The notes below the pieces were generated by a model. The model saw nothing but the letters and a program-made list of their open reading frames with translations. It made no database searches and was not told the DNA's origin. A stretch of DNA of 64,000 nt from Linanthus parryae (Eukaryota; Streptophyta; Magnoliopsida; Ericales; Polemoniaceae): positions 21,759,001 through 21,823,000 of the forward strand of contig JALGPY010000003.1 in NCBI GenBank assembly GCA_023055425.1, in the 5' to 3' direction. Positions 1 through 10,720 of the stretch are shown here, in pieces; the first letter of the stretch is position 1; the number at the start of each line of letters is the position of its first letter. The position numbers and the translations under genes were made by a program.

Positions 1-3000
1 CTGGGTGAAATGCTGTGCTGAACCTAAGCTCAGTGCCCATGGCTTTTTGTAGCTCCTTCCAGAAGTGTGATAAGAAGTTTGGATCCCTATCAGAAATAAT
101 CGAGCTAGGTACTCCGTGTAGTCTTACTACATTCTTGATGTATGCGTCCGCCCTCTTTTCCATGTCCCATGTGTCCTTCATGGGGATGAATCTTGCCGTC
201 TTGGTCAATCGATCGACTACCACCCAAATCTGGTTCAACCCATTAGTCGAAACAGGCAAGGCCGTGACAAAGTCCATTGAGATGGAATCCCATTTCCATA
301 CCGGTATCTCCAATGGTTGCAACATCCCACCTGGCCTCTTGTGCTCGAACTTAACCTTTTGACACGTCAAACATCGAGATACGAAATCAGCTACTTCCTT
401 CTTCATACCTTTCCACCAGAAATTCTTCTTCAAATCCTTGTACAACTTGTCTCCTCCCGGATGTACCGAATAAGGCGTGTTATGAGCTTCCCTCATAATC
501 TTCTCCTTTACTTCCGCGCATTTTATTGGTACACACCATCTTCCCTTGAATTTCACGCTTCCGTCTTCCTCCACTTTGAAATCGGGTGCTTCGCCTTTGT
601 TGATCTTCTCCTTAATCTTTTGTAGGAAGGCGTCTTCTTTCTGTGCTTCCTTTATTTCTTCGAAGATGTCCGGTACTATCGTCATATTACACAACATGTT
701 CGTTGTTCCCTTCGTGCAGACTTCAATCTCGAGTCTTCGAAACTCTTCGCAAAGCTTAGGTGGTAAAACCCACATTGCATTTACCGTGTGCTCCGTCTTT
801 CGGCTCAATGCATCCGCTACTACGTTGGCTTTCCCTTCATGGTATTGGATCTTGATATCATAATCTTTCACCAATTCTAGCCACCTTCTTTGTCGCATAT
901 TCAGCTCCTTTTGAGTGAATATGTACTTTAGGCTTTTGTGATCGGTAAAGATCTTGCACGTCGTACCGTAAAGATAATGCCTCCATATCTTTAATGCAAA
1001 CACTATGGCCGCCAACTCCAAATCGTGAGTGGGGTAATTCTCCTCGTAGGACTTTAGTTGCCTTGAAGCATACGCAATCACTTTGCCATCTTGCATCAAA
1101 ACACATCCTAACCCGTGCTTAGACGCATCACTGTAGACTTCAAATTCTCCTCCTTCAGTAGGTAACGTTAACACAGGTGCCGACGTTAACCTATCCTTTA
1201 GGGTTTGGAATGCTTCCTCACAATCCTTGTCCCATACGTACTTGCTTGTCTTCTTCATTAACGTTGTCATGGGTTTCGCGATCTTGGAGAAATCCTTCAC
1301 GAATCGTCGATAGTAACCCGCCAATCCTAGGAAACTTCTTATCTCCGTTACGCTCTTTGGTGTGGGCCAGTCCCTTACCGCTGATATCTTTCCAGGGTCT
1401 ACAGACACACCTTCTTTGGATATAATATGCCCTAGGAAAGGAACTCTATCTAACCAAAACTCGCACTTTGACAACTTCCCATACAACTTCTCTTCCCTTA
1501 GGGTTTCTAACACCTCCCTCAAATGCTGTGCATGTTCTTCCTTCCCTTTTGAGTAGATTAGGATGTCATCGATGAAAACGACAACAAACTTATCTAGGTA
1601 CTTCTGGAGAACGCGATTCATCAACTCCATGAATGCTGCTGGAGCATTAGTGAGACCGAATGGCATTACCGTAAACTCGTAGTGGCCATAGCGAGTTCGA
1701 AATGCCGTTTTAGGAATATCCTTTTCAGCTATCCTAAGCTGATGATATCCAGACCTTAAATCGATTTTCGAAAAGGTATCGGCTCCTTGTAGCTGGTCGA
1801 ATAAGTCGTCGATCCTTGGAATTGGGTACTTATTCTTAACGGTTACTCCATTCAATTCACGGTAGTCAATGCAAAGTCTTAGGCTACCATCCTTCTTCTT
1901 CACGAACAAAACAGGTGCTCCCCATGGTGAAACACTAGGTCTAATGAAACCCTTGTCCATTAACTCCTTCAGTTGCTCTTGAAGCTCCTTTAACTCGGCT
2001 GGTGCCATCCTATATGGTGCCTTCGAGATTGGTCCAGTACCTGGTACTAAGTCTATCGCAAAGTCCACGGCTCTCTTAGGTGGCATTCCTGGAAGGTCTT
2101 CTGGAAAGACATCTGGGAATTCATTCACAACTGGAATATCCTCTAATTTCTCCCCTTCTTTCTCCTGATCATGGATCGTACAGAGGTATGCCCTATGCCC
2201 TTTCTTCACATCGGAGAGGATGGTTAAGGCTGACACGATTTGGATTTTGGGTTCTCTAGTTATACCCCTATAGGATAGGCGCTCGCCTTTTGGTCCACGA
2301 AACCTGACCTTTTGGGTGGCACACTCTATGGTTGCTTTGTATTTGCTAAGCCAATCCATACCTAAGATGACGTCTAGGTTGCCGAGATCAAAAGGAATCA
2401 GGTCAGAAGGTAGCTTGGCTCCTAAGATTTCTAGGTTGACTCCAGGGTACATGGTATTGCAGGGTGTGACTTCTCCAGTAGGGGTAGAGATGGAGACAGA
2501 TATTGGGGTAGGATTTGGTAAGTCTAATTTCTTAGCAAAAGTAGATGAAATGAAAGAGAATGTGGCTCCAGAATCAAATAACACAAAAGCAGGGGTAGAA
2601 TGGATTAGGAATGTACCAGTCACCACGTTGGCCTGTGCTGCCTGAGTCTGATTCATCACATTGATAGTTCCAGCTGCGCTGCGTGCTGTGGCTGCGGGTG
2701 CAGGTGCGCCTGCTACTGTGGTTGCTGAAGTAGCATTGTTGTTTCCTTGGGGTCGGTTGTTGTAACCATTTCCTCCCTGCCAGTTGTTACCTCGGTTATA
2801 GCCTCCTCCATTGTTGTTTCTGTTGCCAGCATTGTTGTTGTTTCCCCCATACTGATTTCCACGGTTGTTATTTCCTCCCTGATTATAACCGCTGTTATTC
2901 CCTCCGTAGTTGTTTCCTCCACGATTGTATCCTCCATTTCCCCCTTGGCGGTTCACATTGTTTCCTCCATATCCTCCACCATTGTTATTCCCGAAGTTAT

Positions 3001-4000
3001 TGAAGTTGTTGTTGTTGAAGCTTCCACCGCTGTTGTTCCCTGAGGGCCTTGAACGACATTCAAACCTTCGATGGCCTAGCTTACCACAATTGAGGCAGTT
3101 AACTTTGTTCCCCCGACAGTCCACTCCTGGATGGTTCATGCCGCATTGCTTGCAGTTGTAGATTCGTACCTGGCCTTGGTTTCCAAATTGATTGGTGGGG
3201 GCTGGGTTGGGACGAAACCTTTTATCTCCGCTATTGTTTCCCGAACCACGATTCTGGAAACCTGTCCCTGCCAGTGCCTCAGACTTCCTCTTCTTAATTT
3301 CTTCATTATTCTCATCAATCAAATTCTGGGCGTCTTGAGCTGCCCCATAAGCGTCCATAAGTGTGTCAAATCGAGTTGCAATCAAAGCCATTCGGAGTTG
3401 GAAGTTTAAACCTCCTATAAACCTCTTGATCTTCTTTGCCTCAGTCGGCACCAGTTCCCTTCCAAACCTCATCAACTCCATGTATTTCTGATGATAATCA
3501 TAAGGGTTGTCACTTCCCTGTTTCAAGTTCATGAATTCCTTGAACTTCCTATCCTTGACATGTTCAGGATAGAAACGTTCTCGTAGCGCTGCTTTCAGCT
3601 GTTCCCAGCCAAATCCCTGCTGGGCGAGGAGTTCTTCTCCCTTGGCTGACCACCAGTTATCAGCCTCCTTCTTGAAGTAGTAGAGGGCTACTTCGACACG
3701 CTGATCTTCAGGGCAGCGCGCAGATACTAGGACTTTTCCAAAGTCCCTAATCCAGTTTTCCAAGGTGGTGGGGTCATCCGTCCCATAAAAGAAGTCAGGG
3801 CGGAGTTCAGCTACCCTACTCATAACATTTCCCCCTCCATTGTGGGTATTCTGTAGAATTTGGGTGAGAGCTAGAGTTGCCTGACGCATCTCCTGAAATT
3901 CAATGGGGTCCACAGGTGGAACTTGGCCGCCATGGGTTTGCTGACCTCCCTGGTTCATTGTTCCTACTTCTCTTGCACGTCTCCTGGTATAATATTGCAT
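1..4000 (-). CDS. Gag-Pol polyprotein of Tekay-like gypsy element, C-terminus missing
   Basis: One frame stays open from the ATG at 4000-3998 to base 1, about 1333 codons, and enters the window edge still in frame. Gag covers roughly residues 1-280. Two CCHC knuckles follow at about 284-315 ([13 protein letters not shown] and [14 protein letters not shown]), then a Gly/Asn-rich linker at about 320-410. The protease has LFDSGAT near 476. RT has YRELN and FIDD near 809, RNase H has VYSDAS near 957, and the integrase HHCC region is at about 1172-1217, followed by the catalytic core with MDF and IISDRDPNF near the edge. I saw no in-frame stop. The products would copy and insert the element. The start was chosen because it is the first ATG of the open frame after the leader; a second Met lies 16 codons in. 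Confidence 0.88.
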   Translation of the reverse strand, partial: MQYYTRRRAREVGTMNQGGQQTHGGQVPPVDPIEFQEMRQATLALTQILQNTHNGGGNVMSRVAELRPDFFYGTDDPTTLENWIRDFGKVLVSARCPEDQRVEVALYYFKKEADNWWSAKGEELLAQQGFGWEQLKAALRERFYPEHVKDRKFKEFMNLKQGSDNPYDYHQKYMELMRFGRELVPTEAKKIKRFIGGLNFQLRMALIATRFDTLMDAYGAAQDAQNLIDENNEEIKKRKSEALAGTGFQNRGSGNNSGDKRFRPNPAPTNQFGNQGQVRIYNCKQCGMNHPGVDCRGNKVNCLNCGKLGHRRFECRSRPSGNNSGGSFNNNNFNNFGNNNGGGYGGNNVNRQGGNGGYNRGGNNYGGNNSGYNQGGNNNRGNQYGGNNNNAGNRNNNGGGYNRGNNWQGGNGYNNRPQGNNNATSATTVAGAPAPAATARSAAGTINVMNQTQAAQANVVTGTFLIHSTPAFVLFDSGATFSFISSTFAKKLDLPNPTPISVSISTPTGEVTPCNTMYPGVNLEILGAKLPSDLIPFDLGNLDVILGMDWLSKYKATIECATQKVRFRGPKGERLSYRGITREPKIQIVSALTILSDVKKGHRAYLCTIHDQEKEGEKLEDIPVVNEFPDVFPEDLPGMPPKRAVDFAIDLVPGTGPISKAPYRMAPAELKELQEQLKELMDKGFIRPSVSPWGAPVLFVKKKDGSLRLCIDYRELNGVTVKNKYPIPRIDDLFDQLQGADTFSKIDLRSGYHQLRIAEKDIPKTAFRTRYGHYEFTVMPFGLTNAPAAFMELMNRVLQKYLDKFVVVFIDDILIYSKGKEEHAQHLREVLETLREEKLYGKLSKCEFWLDRVPFLGHIISKEGVSVDPGKISAVRDWPTPKSVTEIRSFLGLAGYYRRFVKDFSKIAKPMTTLMKKTSKYVWDKDCEEAFQTLKDRLTSAPVLTLPTEGGEFEVYSDASKHGLGCVLMQDGKVIAYASRQLKSYEENYPTHDLELAAIVFALKIWRHYLYGTTCKIFTDHKSLKYIFTQKELNMRQRRWLELVKDYDIKIQYHEGKANVVADALSRKTEHTVNAMWVLPPKLCEEFRRLEIEVCTKGTTNMLCNMTIVPDIFEEIKEAQKEDAFLQKIKEKINKGEAPDFKVEEDGSVKFKGRWCVPIKCAEVKEKIMREAHNTPYSVHPGGDKLYKDLKKNFWWKGMKKEVADFVSRCLTCQKVKFEHKRPGGMLQPLEIPVWKWDSISMDFVTALPVSTNGLNQIWVVVDRLTKTARFIPMKDTWDMEKRADAYIKNVVRLHGVPSSIISDRDPNFLSHFWKELQKAMGTELRFSTAFHP

Positions 4001-4830
4001 TGTACCTTTGTTTAAATATATAACCTTACTTAATATAGGTCGAAAGGAATTATACTTCTAGTTCACATACATGCAGCCTATAAGTTTCAATAATTAAGCA
4101 TACATTTATCCATCCATCAAATAATCCACATAAACATTTAACGGTGAGGAACAACCCAATTCTATAAGGTAAATTAGTAACTCCTAAGGTAAGGTAAACG
4201 TTCGCTCTCGTGATAAAAGAAATGCAGTAGATGACAATCCTAAGGGTGAGATGGGTGTGGAACTACTCGTCGTCATCAGTGGGGAGCATGAGCTCGCTAT
4301 CAGCAGCGTCGATCTAATCTCTTCCGCCTCATTGTTTCCTTCATGTTCCTTCTCGTCAATCTCATCGATCTCATCCATATCGGCATCCCAATCTATAAGC
4401 TCCTCCTGTGCGTCCTCATCTTGGTTTTCGACTTGGTCTTGCCCATATCCTTAGTCCTCGTCCAAGTCCATGTTCGGAAAGAAGAGAAAAGGAGTCTCGG
4501 AAGTGTTCTAGACCGCGTATACACTCTTAATCTCAACAGAACTAATTTCAAATAATCTAAGTAATCAAGAACTCACATGCGTAGAACAATTATCCAGTAA
4601 TGACACACATTGCGGTATACATGTAGCACATAACAAATTTCACATCCAAGTAGCAAAGGAATCACAAATAACAAGGAGCCCTATTGTACTATCCCACAAC
4701 CCCGGCTTGTTCAAATTTTATTTCCGGTTTTTAGTTATCCTATATCCATTTTAAATTTTTGAAAAGCTTCCAGTTATTTTGAATCTTTATTTAGTGGAAA
4801 TCGAAAAGTCGTACTAGCGTTGGAACCGTC
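4001..4830 (-). other. Untranslated leader of the Tekay-like element
   Basis: About 830 bp between gag ATG and primer binding site. No convincing coding sequence; short frames on both strands look random. Such long leaders are normal for this group. Confidence 0.6.
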
Positions 4831-4843
4831 GGCTCTGATACCA
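4831..4843 (-). promoter_or_regulatory. Primer binding site, initiator Met-tRNA type
   Basis: The minus strand reads TGGTATCAGAGCC, the classic site complementary to the 3' end of initiator methionine tRNA, two bases inside the end of the 5' LTR. It would prime minus-strand DNA synthesis. Confidence 0.9.
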
Positions 4844-4845
4844 AC

Positions 4846-7471
4846 TGAAACAACCCGGAACCTACGGTTCCTTGCTAGTACAACTTAACGATATCCAAGA
4901 GTACTTTATTGACATAAAAGTAAAGGAGAAACCCTCCTTACAAAGTTTTAAAGGAAACAACGACGACAAAGTTTGAATTTTTCAAATACGACTAAATGTT
5001 AACAAATTAACTAGGTGATTCCTAGCTTCTTATTCGCCTTCAATTGCATGAGCGCGTTCCCCCACCTTTATTCATAACCTGCGGGTTTTCAAATGGCAAA
5101 AGCCGACGCAGAAAAACATTTGTCAGTGAAAACTGAGTAAGAAATATACCACAATATGTAAAACAGAGTTTTGGCTGAAAGAATGAAAATAATGTAACTG
5201 AAGAGATTCCACATTTAGATTATTAGTTGAGCTGAGGCGTATTAGAGCCCAGCGGGTAACGATTGCCCACAGAGAGGTCACGATGCAATAATATCATCAC
5301 ACAGGTACCTCTTGGGATATCACAGTCCATCCCAATTCACCCAGGGCGTTTGTAGGTAGCCCGACACTACCCCGCCCATCACATAGCTAAAGGACCTTAA
5401 GTGTCGACACCCCTATACAGTTGTGACCCACACATGCATAGGTAGTACTCTATAGCTTTCACAATTAATAAGAGGGTACAATGCCCTAGGGAAATCACAC
5501 ATAGGTGTTCCCGGCCGTTGGCCTTCACACACATCCTCTGTACATCGCCCCATATCATTTATCGTTCATTTAAATTTCACAAGATCATTTTATAAACATC
5601 GGTTCGAAATTCAGAAGTAAACACATATCTTTCAAAAGAATATTTGCAATAGAGATTCTCAAATTTCAAGACTTTAAACCGTTGTTTGAAACACAAGTAC
5701 ACACGCCAAGAAACATTTTGATAGTTAAAGTATTGTGCGCATAAACTTACCTGGAATGAGGTGAGAACTTCACACACACAAGCTAGCACTGAACTAGAAG
5801 TAGGGGTCCTCGATGAACTCGCCTCCTACGAACTCGGTATCTACAATAATCACATAATCCTATATTAACACATATACATCACACAACAAATTGCAATTAA
5901 ATTGTCCTATATGAAATGCAAGTGAAATCCCCAATTAATTCCCCAAACAAAATATATTACACTAGCTATAATTTTACGTTTAGAATATAAATTAAAATGA
6001 GAAAAATAGTGACTTATAATTATAAAAGTAATAATTTAGGTAAAGAAAACTTTATTAGATGTTCTAGAATATTTATTTAAATTACTAAGGTGAATTTATA
6101 TACACAAAGATAGCTATATAAATTTTAAAGTTTAGATAAATGAAAATGGGAGTTTAAACTAAATTTAAAGCTTAACTAATCTTGTTATAAATTTATATTA
6201 ACGAAAAATCATGTTATAAGTGAAAAGAATTTATTTCGCGATAAAATCGAAAACATTACTATTTAGTTGTTTAAGAAAAATATAGTATAAATAATATACA
6301 CTTGTAAAATACTATTTTAATTTGATTATAAAGTTGCATATTTATTTTTTTTTTTGAAAAGGATAATTAACTTACAATTGATAAAATATATATACAAATA
6401 AGAAATACTAATTTATATTATGATGAAGAAAAACTTAAATTACAATTTGTTGATATACAATCAGCCCCCTAAACAGTTTTGCTTCATACAAAAGCCTACC
6501 CCCAATTTTGTAAAAAGACACTTTCACATCCCCCCTTTTTACACCCACATAACAGATCCTCTTCTTCCCCAAACACTACTGTAGCTATTCTACCTTCACC
6601 CATAACAAATCTTCAAATCACAAACAACCAATTTCATTGCTAAAGGGTAGAAAAAGAGTTGAGATTGGAATGAAATCAAAACAGGGGGTTTTTACCGATT
6701 GAAAAGAAAGCCCGAAGAAGAAGGCAGCGGCGGTGGTGGGTTCCTGCCGCTGCTTGGGGTTCGCCGGGACAGAGAGGCGAACGGTGGTGGTGATGGCGGC
6801 GAAGCAGAGGACGACGACGCCGGGTGGTTCGGCGACGCAGAGGGGCGACGGCGGCTGGCGGTTCGGCGACGGCGTCGGGCGGTTCTGGGCTTCGGCCTGG
6901 GTCTTTGCTCGGCGCCAACAGAGAGCAGAGGGAGAGGGACAGCGAGAGAGAGAGGCAGCGGGGAGTGAGAGATGGTGGCGAGAGAGAGAGACTGAGGGAG
7001 AGACAGAGACAGAGCGTGAGAGAGAGGCGATGGAGAGCAAGAGGTTGAGATTGGGTGTACTGTAAACCCAATCGGGAGATTTGGTGTTCAATTAGTGAAA
7101 TTGATGCAAGATTTCATCTTTGACTTGATTGGCGGAAATCATGGCGGGGATTAGGAGAGGGGAGGTCAAAATATTGGCCCTTGCCATGGTGGTCGCCGGA
7201 AATTGGGGAAGAACATCACTGGTTACCAAATTGGTAATTGGGGAAGATGACTTAGAAGCGCTAAGGTGTGGCGGGTGCACGACATGACGCGGTGGTTGGT
7301 GTCGTAAAAGTTATTAAAAGGACATGTTTTGGTCACGCTACAACGTTACACGACCCACTACACTTCACCCACTAATTTACACCCAACTAACTATATAAAA
7401 AAAATTTACATCTAAAAAAAATATAGAAGAAAACTTTTGATAAAAATATAAATAATAATAATAATGATAAC

Positions 7472-7522
<51 letters not shown>

Positions 7523-7634
7523 AATAATGAAAAACCACTTCTAGCGAACGAAAACAACTTTTGTAACTTCAAATAAGGGCCCGAAAAATTTGTTAAACTC
7601 CCTAAAATACCCCCTAAAATATCGGGGTATTACA
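4846..7634 (-). repeat. 5' LTR of the Tekay-like element (about 2.8 kb)
   Basis: In element orientation it starts TGTAATACCCCGATATTTTA and ends GGGTTGTTTCA, so it has TG...CA ends, and it abuts the primer site. The outer boundary rests on the TG end and on resemblance to other Tekay LTR starts, because the partner LTR is outside the window. It contains an AT-rich block (about 5850-6450), a GC-rich block with GA repeats (6650-7080) and an AAT microsatellite. The size is large but within the range of this lineage. A nested insertion inside it cannot be excluded. Confidence 0.75.
7441..7522. repeat. AAT trinucleotide microsatellite
   Basis: Runs of AAT units with a few interruptions, inside the LTR close to its start. 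Confidence 0.9.
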
Positions 7635-7872
7635 ATAATAGTCATGAAGAGGCCCAGTTCAATACTACATGGAAACAAACAGCGAGCATCAAGGACATCA
7701 TAATAAACTTATAAGCCACTAATCATCATGACCATTCACAAAAAATTGTGCAGCAACTGTTCGAATTCCCTAAACTACCTCATTGAACAACATTAATGTA
7801 CAACGCAATCCATTAGTCAATTACTTGCACGTTTAATGAGGAGGAAAAAAAAGAGAAACTAAAAGCTGATAA

Positions 7873-8190
7873 ACTCTATTTAATTTCATACATCCATTCC
7901 AAAATAGTCACAGCAAATTAAATCACTTCTCCAAGACTCCATCAAAGTTTAGTCTTCAAAATCCCATTACCATAAAACCAATTCGCAGACGCCTGCGTGA
8001 AGAGGAGGAGGTCACTAGTCGTTTCACAGGGCTGTCAGGGTCCAATAAGAATTCTCCAATTTTCATCTCTGATTCATCGAATGAAGATTCAAGGAGCGAG
8101 GACTCCCCTTCAGTGAGGTTGTATAAGAACAGGCAAACTGAAAAGGAGGAAAGCTGGCGGAAAATACAAGAGACTGAATGGAGAATCTAG
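7873..8190 (+). other. Open frame without ATG, possible gene fragment
   Basis: 105 codons between two stops, ending at TAG 8188-8190. The peptide is Arg/Glu/Ser-rich (for example RRRLREEEEVTSRF and SDSSNEDSRSEDSPS) and looks less random than its surroundings. No start codon, domain or paralogue is visible. It may be a captured exon or chance. Confidence 0.2.
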
Positions 8191-8523
8191 TTAATTGAGC
8201 AGATGAAGATTGAAATTAGGGTTGGTTGTGCCTCTCGAATTCTGAAGAAACCGGTGAATCCATTTTCCCAATCAAAAAGAGATACAGGGGGGGCTATCGG
8301 GACAAAGCTTTCACACAAGCAGGAACCAGGCAAGGCCCCGACAGATGAACAACTCAAAGAGGACAATGCGGACTAGACTTTTATTTTCTGTAATTTTCCT
8401 TCTTATCTTTCTCTTATTCATGGTAATATATTGTTTTCTATATATGTATGGCCGGTTGTCTTTAATGGATAGTTTTCTTTAATTTACACTTACTTGACTT
8501 ATTAGTGAAATAAATTCCTTTGG

Positions 8524-8690
8524 TAATTCATCCGTTCATTGTCTACCGTCTGCGGGTAGCTATGAAGGACATTTTGACCCGATTTTAATGCACCAAAGTG
8601 TTGTTAATATTTTGCAAAGATTATCGGCGGGTCAAAATGACCTTCGCAACTCCACCCAAAATACAGATGTTGAACGGATAAAATAACAAC
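8524..8690. repeat. Foldback hairpin copy A
   Basis: The left arm (8524-8581) and right arm (8625-8685) are imperfect reverse complements. The core is GAAGGACATTTTGACCCG against CGGGTCAAAATGACCTTC, and the outer part pairs ATCCGTTCA with TGAACGGAT. The loop is about 43 nt. Homologous hairpins lie at about 18006, 21750 and 21999. Confidence 0.75.
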
Positions 8691-9066
8691 TATCACACTC
8701 AAGTTCTAGGAAAAATAATATATGCGACGAAATAGGAATCTATTAGGACAAGGATCTCGCACGCGATTGGGCGCAGAGAAGACATTACAAAGCTGTGTTT
8801 TGCCAATCAAGAAGAGATACGTAGAACAGATACATGCCCGAACATTGAATGAACAGAGGGATATACGGAGAGAGGCTCAGATCTGTACTCATGAAAACCA
8901 GATAAGAGATCGATGGTCACTGGCTGCAAAAAGGAATTTGGCTTGCCATGCATAGCATGACACTCTATCGGCTACAGAGAGTGAATTCAGTAGATCAAAA
9001 TCATCACGGACTCTCCAGTGACCATGAAGAGGCTCCGATCTGTACTCATTAAAACCAAATAAGAGA

Positions 9067-10686
9067 TGACACGCAAGTGCACGGTCGAGTAATAAAGTGT
9101 GAGTATTTTTAATACTCAGGTTGTCGAATCCCACGAGGACAAGCTCGTAACAAGCTTTAACTAACGAATTAATTGAGTTTACTAAGTAACCGATAAAAAG
9201 TGTTAAGAGTTGTGAGGTTGCCACCCCCAAAAAAGTGGATGTACGTAATGACTGAAATAGTAGAAAAGTGAAGTAAGAAAAAGTCTTAATCGATTAATGG
9301 AGAAACAAGGCAATCTCGTAGATCACCTAGGGCTGTAAAGGATTTCCGGATAATCTGAATAACATGTTAATTCGGTCTAACTAAGTCGGGTACTAGCATT
9401 GCCCATCTGCTCTCGGTCTCAAGTCTTTTTACGTCACGGTTCACCTAGGGTCCTTTCAGTCCACCTATGTCTATCGGTCCGGTCTAGCAGGTTCTCTACT
9501 GATATACTAACGGGTCCTATCGGTCCACCGTATCACAGAACAGCTGAATAATCCTACTGATCCTACTCACAATGGCCTATCCTAACAATTGTCCTTTCGG
9601 TCTCAGGTTGGGATTGATGTTCATCTCATCTAGCTAGATTAAGTCACTTTCGTGCACTCACTAACTCCATAGTACATGAACAATGAGTTTAGAACGCAAT
9701 AACAATTAAGCATGAATCATATAATGAATAAAACCCTATCTCATGACTATTAGTTCATCTCCTACTCGTGTCAATAGACTAGGATTACTAATGGAATCAA
9801 GAAACTACAACTTATTGAATAGTAGAAATCATCAAAGCATTTCCTCAAAAAAAAAAAAAAAAAAAAAAATCATCAAAGCATGAAATTAGATTCAATCCGG
9901 AAAATAGTCGTTTACATGAATCCTAGGATATCATATGATATGCCTAGCTATGAGTTTAGCTACTCATAGCAAAAGATAACATGGTGTTCAAATATTTCAT
10001 ACAAGAAACTAGAGAGAAAATAGTCAAACGCTAGAAATCGTGAAGATTGGCGCGATCTGGGCTCTTCTCCTTGCTTGAGATTGCTCCCAATGAAGTCTCC
10101 TCGCTCTCCTCCTTGATCTTAGCTCTCTCCAGGCGTGAATGATGTATTTTTTCGTCCCTAGGTCGTCCTTTAGTCATAACCCGCAGAAGTCTTCATTAAA
10201 TGGAAATAGCCCCCCCTGAAATCTGCTCCTGACTTCGTCGGGCCAAAACTTCTTCGTCCGAACTCGGATTAAGCTCCGTGACCTATCTCTGAGTCTACTT
10301 TCATTTGGCACTAGTCTCACCCCCAAATTAATTTTAGAACTCCAGATAGGATCAAAATAGAGCAAACTGGTCATCCAAGCTCCTCCAATTCGGCTTCTCT
10401 TGACTCCACTTGAGCTCCCGTTGTTTTCGAAGTTCGTTCCATGCCTCCTATCAACCAATTAGCATCCGTTCATGCCAATAAAACCTGAACAGACATACCA
10501 AGCGATTATATTTGACAAATAACAATGAAATATGCATAAAAACGTCCGGACTAACAATATAGCACATGGTGAGCAACAAGTGATAAAACAACCTTTATTC
10601 TCTAACATTAGGCTCAAATCACTCTCCAAATACCTATTAACATGTGGTAAATGCTAAAGAATTATATCTCCTAAAAGGAGCTATCA
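9067..10686 (-). repeat. 3' LTR of Athila-like copy 1
   Basis: Direct repeat of 16109-17720. Its inner end is GGAGCTATCA beside the purine tract, its outer end TGACACGCAAG. Compared with the partner it lacks about 18 bp just inside the TGACAC end and about 15 bp near 10280, and it carries a poly(A) insertion at 9841. Confidence 0.9.
9841..9870 (+). mobile_element. Minimal retroposon insertion (few bases plus poly(A))
   Basis: The sequence TTCCTC followed by 23 A lies between two copies of AATCATCAAAGCAT. The partner LTR (near 16890) has a single CATCAAAGCATG and no insert. This is the pattern of an L1-driven insertion truncated almost to its tail. Confidence 0.75.
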
Positions 10687-10720
10687 AATTCCCCCACACT
10701 TACTCTTTTGCTCGTCTCGA
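10687..10720 (-). promoter_or_regulatory. Polypurine tract and upstream palindrome of Athila-like copy 1
   Basis: Minus strand reads AAGTGTGGGGGAATT directly before the LTR, preceded by GCTCGAGACGAGCAAA. It primes plus-strand DNA synthesis. Confidence 0.8.

Larger units (their letters stand above)
1..7634 (-). mobile_element. Ty3/gypsy retrotransposon, Tekay/Del-like, truncated by window start
   Basis: Minus-strand element running from its 5' LTR (right) through primer site, leader and gag-pol to the window start. The order zinc knuckle, protease, reverse transcriptase, RNase H, integrase defines Ty3/gypsy. The RT wording ([33 protein letters not shown]) fits the Tekay/Del chromovirus group, which is inference from memory of the family. 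The chromodomain and 3' LTR would lie outside the window. The 5 bp flanking the LTR (ataat, 7635-7639) would be one half of the target duplication. The open reading frame suggests a fairly recent insertion. Confidence 0.9.
7640..9066. repeat. Non-coding repeat locus, left part
   Basis: Starts directly beside the Tekay LTR with a copy of the unit beginning CATGAAGAGGCCC. A better copy lies at 8868-9026 (GAGGCTCAGATCTGTACTCA to CTCCAGTGACC), and a third begins at 9027 and is cut by the Athila LTR at 9067. The same units resume after 17720, so this was one locus before the insertion. The frames are broken and differ between copies, so I treat it as non-coding. Its origin is not recognised. Confidence 0.7.

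Noticed and set aside
6618..7091. 157-codon minus frame
   Set aside because: Low-complexity Ser/Leu/Pro translation of a GA-rich LTR segment, with equally long frames on the other strand.
8889..9230. 113-codon minus frame across the LTR boundary
   Set aside because: Spans the junction of repeat locus and LTR, so it cannot be an ancestral gene.
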